Below, in pieces: positions 4,951 through 5,059 of a DNA stretch of 5,059 nt; the first letter of the stretch is position 1, and each line of letters starts with the position of its first letter. The translations under genes and the position numbers were made by a program. Location of the stretch: assembly GCA_003519585.1 (NCBI GenBank), contig DOWL01000179.1:22223-27281 (forward strand). Direction: 5' to 3'. Source of the stretch: Nocardioides sp. (GTDB lineage: Bacteria; Actinomycetota; Actinomycetes; Propionibacteriales; Nocardioidaceae). Under the pieces are notes generated by a model. The model was not told the DNA's origin. It ran no database searches and was given only the letters and a program-made list of their open reading frames with translations.

Positions 4951-5059
4951 TACCCCGGCGTAGAGAGACCCTCAACTCGGGAGGGAGCGCAGCGACCCGG
5001 TTTTTCACGGCGGAGCCGCGCGCCCGGCGATCGGTCCCGATGGCCGTGGCGACCGCGCC
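4951..5059. other. End of window without a supported gene
   Basis: This stretch holds the possible whiB1 terminator and GC-rich low-complexity sequence of a kind common between actinobacterial genes (GAGGGAGCGCAGCGA at 4981-4995, CGGCGGAGCCGCG at 5008-5020). One minus-strand frame is open from the edge to a TGA at 5007-5005 and another to a TAA at 4949-4947. Either could be the 3' end of a neighbouring gene, for example a PdtaS-like histidine kinase as beside M. tuberculosis whiB1, but neither translation looks convincing. Confidence 0.4.
4977..5005 (+). terminator. Possible terminator after whiB1
   Basis: A short stem, TCGGG (4977-4981) with CCCGG (4996-5000, one G-T wobble), encloses a 14-base loop and is followed directly by five T residues (5001-5005). 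An alternative stem, CCCTC/GAGGG (4969-4985), overlaps it. The stem is weak but the T run is rare in this window. Confidence 0.35.

Overview
The window is a gene-dense, GC-rich chromosomal segment of an actinobacterium. A nickel superoxide dismutase with its maturation peptidase, two SigB/SigF-type sigma factors, an RsbW/UsfX-like anti-sigma factor and a WhiB1-type iron-sulfur protein together point to a high-GC actinomycete. A Nocardioides-like member of the Propionibacteriales is my best guess, by inference only. There are no rRNA or tRNA genes, CRISPR arrays, insertion sequences or phage genes.

Layout. On the minus strand, the peptidase gene (487-867) runs into the 5' part of a malic enzyme gene (1-494, cut by the window edge); the two overlap by 8 bases. 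Divergent from them is sodN (966-1367), followed by a near-perfect hairpin terminator. The shared 98-base upstream region carries two short related palindromes. Next come a SigF-family sigma gene (1544-2335) with a SigF-like promoter motif directly in front and a long hairpin terminator behind, then a small unrecognised gene (about 2450-2728). A two-gene operon follows: anti-sigma factor (2805-3239) and its sigma factor (3241-4062), one base apart. A four-helix membrane protein gene (4067-4456, minus) converges on it with 4 bases between stops. The whiB1-like gene (4699-4950) closes the window after a 242-base structured leader/promoter region. The last ~110 bases hold no gene I can support.

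How the genes work together. SodN is made with a propeptide that the peptidase encoded opposite is expected to remove, exposing the nickel-binding His-1. The anti-sigma/sigma pair is a classic partner-switching stress module. The upstream sigma gene is a diverged paralogue with no adjacent RsbW-like gene, and the GGTTTC-N16-GGGTAG motif before it suggests it may be transcribed by a SigF-type holoenzyme, i.e. a sigma cascade. The membrane-protein/whiB1 pairing resembles the Mycobacterium tuberculosis Rv3217c-whiB1 neighbourhood (from memory). The region mainly concerns oxidative and general stress responses. I see no clearly undescribed system; the most interesting points are regulatory.
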